This document shows, in pieces, positions 4,991 through 7,400 of a stretch of 7,400 nt of DNA. The position numbers were made by a program, and so were the translations under genes. Position 1 is the first letter of the stretch, and each line of letters begins with the position of its first letter. The notes below the pieces were generated by a model. The model ran no database searches. It was given only the letters and a program-made list of their open reading frames with translations, and had not been told where the DNA came from. Origin of the DNA: JAGTVG01 sp964389805 (GTDB taxonomy: Bacteria; Bacteroidota; Bacteroidia; Cytophagales; Cyclobacteriaceae); NCBI GenBank assembly GCA_964389805.1, contig CAYMFU010000144.1:1-7400 (forward strand), read 5' to 3'.

Positions 4991-6376
4991 TTAGCTAAAT
5001 AGATGAATTCCAAAAAATACTTCTAGCACTGTGATTACAAAAGTTATCCCTAATACGACCGGGGCAATATATTGCAAGCAGAAACCAACATATTTAGCGA
5101 TCCATGATTTCAGGAATTTCTCATTGCCATAGGACAATTCTCTGAATAATTTACGGCGTTTCCATATGTATACTGCAAAAATGGATATAAAGAAACCTCC
5201 GATCGGTAAAAATGTATTGAGTGCCAGATCTGTAATGAAAGTCATGAAGTCTGTTGCCTTGTCTGCCCCGAAGTAGGTAATGAAATTAGAAAAGAAATCC
5301 GAATATCCATTTCCAATAAGGGAAGGGACGCCAATTATAAATATCACTGCGGCAGATATCCAAACAGCAATTTCCCGTTTTATTTTCTTCTGATCAACGA
5401 GATAGGAAACAGGTAGCTCCATCAATGAGATGGTAGATGTAAGAGCAGCAAAAGAAAGTAAAAGAAAGAATAAAGAACCAATTATAATGCCTAATATCGG
5501 ACCCATATTTTCAAATACACCTGGTAAGGAAACAAAAATCAGGCCTGTCCCACCATCTGTTTCAAGCCCTTGTGAAAAGACAATAGGAAAAATCATTAAA
5601 CCTGCCAGAAAAGCAATTCCAACATCCGCTAGGGTAACTATTGCGCCAGAACTGATAACGTCTTCATGTTTTTTAAGATAACTACCGTAAGTAATTAGTG
5701 CCCCCATACCAAGTGATAAGGAAAAGAAGGATTGACCCAATGCCCTGTAAATAACTTCTATGCTAAGTTTGGAGATATCCGGAACCAGGTAAAACTTTAC
5801 ACCTTCTATAGCATTGTCTAGCGTTAAGGCATAAATAGAAAGAAATACCATTATGGTAACTAAGATCGGCATTAGAATTTTGCTGGCCCTTTCAATGCCA
5901 TTAGTGATGCCTTTTGAAACAATAAAGGCAGTGACGACCATAAACAATAGAGAATATCCGCCCACTTCTGCGATATCCATTATAAACCCTTCGAAATTTT
6001 TCCCGATGTCAAAATTTCCCAATAAAATTTCAACGAAGTAACCGAAAACCCAGCCAGCCACAACATTATAGAAGGATAATATTAGCACACCACATAGGAC
6101 ACTCAAATACCCTATGAAGGTCCAGTTCGGGTGTTTCATAGCTTGAAAGGCACCCACAGGGTTTTTTTGCGATCTTCGGCCTATTGCAATTTCTGTAATC
6201 AACAGTGGGTAACACAATACAAAACAAAAAAACAGATATATGATTAAAAAGGCAGCACCACCTCCCTTACCAACTTCAAAAGGAAATTTCCAGATATTTC
6301 CTAAGCCGACTGCACTTCCGGCCGCTGCGGCTATAAATCCAAATCTTGATGAAAATTTATTTCTTTTTTGTACCAT
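4991..6376 (-). CDS. Sodium-dependent transporter, neurotransmitter:sodium symporter (SNF/NSS) family
   Basis: This is a 461-residue inner-membrane protein of the NSS family (LeuT, MhsT, Tyt1), which couples Na+ entry to uptake of amino acids or related compounds. TM1 carries GSAVGLGNIWKFPF (20-33), equivalent to the LeuT Na+/substrate segment, with Asn27 conserved. The unwound TM6 region GQSFFSLSLGMGALITYGSY is at 214-233. TM8 has ALTST (311-315), which corresponds to the Na2-site Thr-Ser of LeuT. Asp251 in TM7 may provide the negative charge that makes bacterial members chloride-independent; this is inference. The length and eleven or so helices fit the short bacterial members rather than LeuT itself (about 510). 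The substrate cannot be read from the sequence. The start is the ATG at 6376. It has a plausible own promoter at 6420-6451 and diverges from a secreted sialidase-like gene. Confidence 0.93.
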   Translation of the reverse strand: MVQKRNKFSSRFGFIAAAAGSAVGLGNIWKFPFEVGKGGGAAFLIIYLFFCFVLCYPLLITEIAIGRRSQKNPVGAFQAMKHPNWTFIGYLSVLCGVLILSFYNVVAGWVFGYFVEILLGNFDIGKNFEGFIMDIAEVGGYSLLFMVVTAFIVSKGITNGIERASKILMPILVTIMVFLSIYALTLDNAIEGVKFYLVPDISKLSIEVIYRALGQSFFSLSLGMGALITYGSYLKKHEDVISSGAIVTLADVGIAFLAGLMIFPIVFSQGLETDGGTGLIFVSLPGVFENMGPILGIIIGSLFFLLLSFAALTSTISLMELPVSYLVDQKKIKREIAVWISAAVIFIIGVPSLIGNGYSDFFSNFITYFGADKATDFMTFITDLALNTFLPIGGFFISIFAVYIWKRRKLFRELSYGNEKFLKSWIAKYVGFCLQYIAPVVLGITFVITVLEVFFGIHLFS

Positions 6377-6419
6377 TAAACACGCCCTGGTCAGGATTAA
6401 AAGTATTTCCCTGAAGGAT

Positions 6420-6451
6420 CAAATAAAGTATATAGAAACTTACTATGCAAA
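6420..6451 (-). promoter_or_regulatory. Candidate promoter of the sodium symporter gene
   Basis: On the - strand TTTG (6451-6448) is followed after 20 nt by TTTATTTG (6427-6420), one base from TAnnTTTG. The leader to the ATG at 6376 would be about 37-40 nt. It contains a loose 5-bp dyad (TCAGG 6391-6395, CCTGA 6410-6414) of doubtful meaning. Confidence 0.45.
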
Positions 6452-6459
6452 TAAATTTG
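6452..6459 (+). promoter_or_regulatory. Candidate -7 box for the sialidase-like gene
   Basis: TAAATTTG matches the Bacteroidota -7 consensus TAnnTTTG on the + strand and would give a leader of about 70 nt to the ATG at 6535. No TTG is found at the right distance upstream. The box is half of the palindrome CAAATAAATTTG (6448-6459), whose other half supplies the -33 box of the opposite promoter. Confidence 0.3.
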
Positions 6460-6534
6460 AAATCTTTAGGGAAATTGTATTACTTATTGGTTTCAAAAGT
6501 AATTTAGTATTTATCAAGTTTAAATTCAGATAGA

Positions 6535-7400
6535 ATGAATTATAAACAGGTTTTATTAAATCCAATGCTAAAATTTTGGTATTTATTTATTGTATGGTTG
6601 ATGATGTTTACAAACCATCAACTGGTTGCAGAAATGAATCAATCTTCACCTGTTATTGTCGATGTTGATTTTGATCACTTACAAACTGGCTCCTTCACTA
6701 CTTTGAATTTTAAAAATTTAGTAATTAGATCTAAAAATGGGGAAGACCGCATCTTAGGGAAAGGGGGCAGGATTCAGTCGCAATGTTTATTTATTACCGG
6801 GGGAGAAGACCATTTATTAGAATTTAATGTTTTTAATGATCAAATTCCAATTCAACATATATCCTTTAGCGGTCAAAGATTAAGTTCAGAAATGCCTTTC
6901 GAAATTTCTATTGAAGTGCTTGTGAAAAATGAATGGCATGAAATATTCAATGATGTATCTCTTTTTAAAATTGGTAGTTTCTCGGATAGAATTTACATTT
7001 CAATCCCTCATGATGAAGTTTTAAAGTTCAGGATCCGAAGTTCCAGCCCATCAAATGGGGGTTTATTACTGGACGACCTGATTTTACTGGACAATTCATC
7101 TATGGAGATATTGGATTTCAATTCCCGCAAATTAAAACTGCCAGTGCTTATTAATAAACCTCAAAATTGCATACAGAAGATCTCAATAATAACGAATGGA
7201 GAAAGTGATCCCGGATTACTGGAAAATATAAAGATCCGTTTTAAGCATCCAAATGATTCGCAAACGATCAAATCTGTGCAGGTTTTTTACACAGGATCAA
7301 ATCCTCATTTCAATACAGATACAGAAATCATAAATATTGATAACCCTGGTTCATCAGTAGAAATAAAAGGAAATCAATTTTTACATCATGGAGAGAATAA
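6535..7400 (+). CDS. Secreted sialidase-like protein, N-terminal part (BNR-associated N-terminal domain), runs off the window
   Basis: The first 288 codons are visible, with no stop before the window ends. An N-terminal signal peptide has a hydrophobic core FWYLFIVWLMMF (14-25) and possible cleavage near LVA (30-32). Residues about 40-186 look like a jelly-roll/lectin-type beta domain: it opens with VDFDHLQTGSF and closes with GGLLLDDLILLD (175-186), a turn common in such folds. From about 200 to the edge the sequence matches the BNR-associated N-terminal domain of bacterial sialidases: IKSVQVFYTGSNPHFNTDTEI (from 245; key part FYTGSNPHF) and FLHHGEN (282-288), where relatives continue into a Tyr/Phe-Trp motif. 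A GH33 sialidase or other secreted glycosidase domain would be expected downstream, but the same module occurs in other secreted Bacteroidota proteins, so the activity is inferred. The start is the ATG at 6535; an ATG at 6565 would also leave a signal peptide. Confidence 0.75.
   Translation, partial: MNYKQVLLNPMLKFWYLFIVWLMMFTNHQLVAEMNQSSPVIVDVDFDHLQTGSFTTLNFKNLVIRSKNGEDRILGKGGRIQSQCLFITGGEDHLLEFNVFNDQIPIQHISFSGQRLSSEMPFEISIEVLVKNEWHEIFNDVSLFKIGSFSDRIYISIPHDEVLKFRIRSSSPSNGGLLLDDLILLDNSSMEILDFNSRKLKLPVLINKPQNCIQKISIITNGESDPGLLENIKIRFKHPNDSQTIKSVQVFYTGSNPHFNTDTEIINIDNPGSSVEIKGNQFLHHGEN

Noticed and set aside
5430..5681. 83-codon open frame on the + strand inside the transporter gene
   Set aside because: It is wholly antisense to conserved NSS transmembrane segments and has a low-complexity Pro/Lys-rich product, as expected for a shadow frame.
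6240..6533. 97-codon open frame on the + strand, from inside the transporter gene to just before the sialidase-like gene
   Set aside because: Most of it is antisense to the conserved TM1 region of the transporter and the rest covers the divergent promoter region; the peptide has no recognisable domain or signal.

Overview
The window looks like an ordinary chromosomal stretch from a Bacteroidota bacterium, probably a free-living or marine Cytophagales/Flavobacteriia relative. This rests on the AT-rich composition, A-rich upstream regions without strong Shine-Dalgarno sequences, several matches to the Bacteroidota promoter pattern (TTG, then 16-20 nt, then TAnnTTTG), YwqK-type lipoproteins, and a secreted protein with a BNR-associated N-terminal domain. 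The genus cannot be named from this sequence.

Layout. At the left edge (1-45) the last 14 codons of a + strand gene run in and end in a beta-barrel-like C-terminus. Facing it is a block of four - strand genes, read from right to left: a multi-pass membrane protein (3407-2724), a MORN_2/YwqK lipoprotein (2644-1889), a class I-like polyphosphate kinase 2 (1811-990) and a fatty acid 2-hydroxylase-like di-iron enzyme (762-58). The 77-227 nt gaps make them neighbours rather than a tight operon. A + strand gene for a seven-helix membrane protein with a LuxR-type DNA-binding tail (3545-4486) diverges from this block. It converges on a small - strand lipoprotein (4898-4521), and the two share a bidirectional terminator (4490-4515). 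Next comes a - strand sodium:neurotransmitter-symporter family transporter (6376-4991). A divergent promoter region follows, then the first 288 codons of a secreted sialidase-like protein that runs off the right edge (6535-7400).

The genes do not form one recognisable pathway. Common themes are the cell envelope (two lipoproteins, the OMP tail, the membrane protein, lipid hydroxylation), phosphate/nucleotide energy (PPK2) and sodium-driven amino-acid uptake. No CRISPR, insertion sequence, tRNA, rRNA, integrase or phage gene was seen. No gene-free stretch exceeds about 210 bases.

The most interesting signals are regulatory. A 12-bp perfect hairpin followed by seven Ts on the - strand swallows the GTG start of the YwqK lipoprotein. 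A 26-bp near-perfect palindrome abuts the promoter of the hydroxylase. A short palindrome is shared by two divergent promoter candidates in front of the transporter and the sialidase-like gene. No clearly new multi-gene system is visible.
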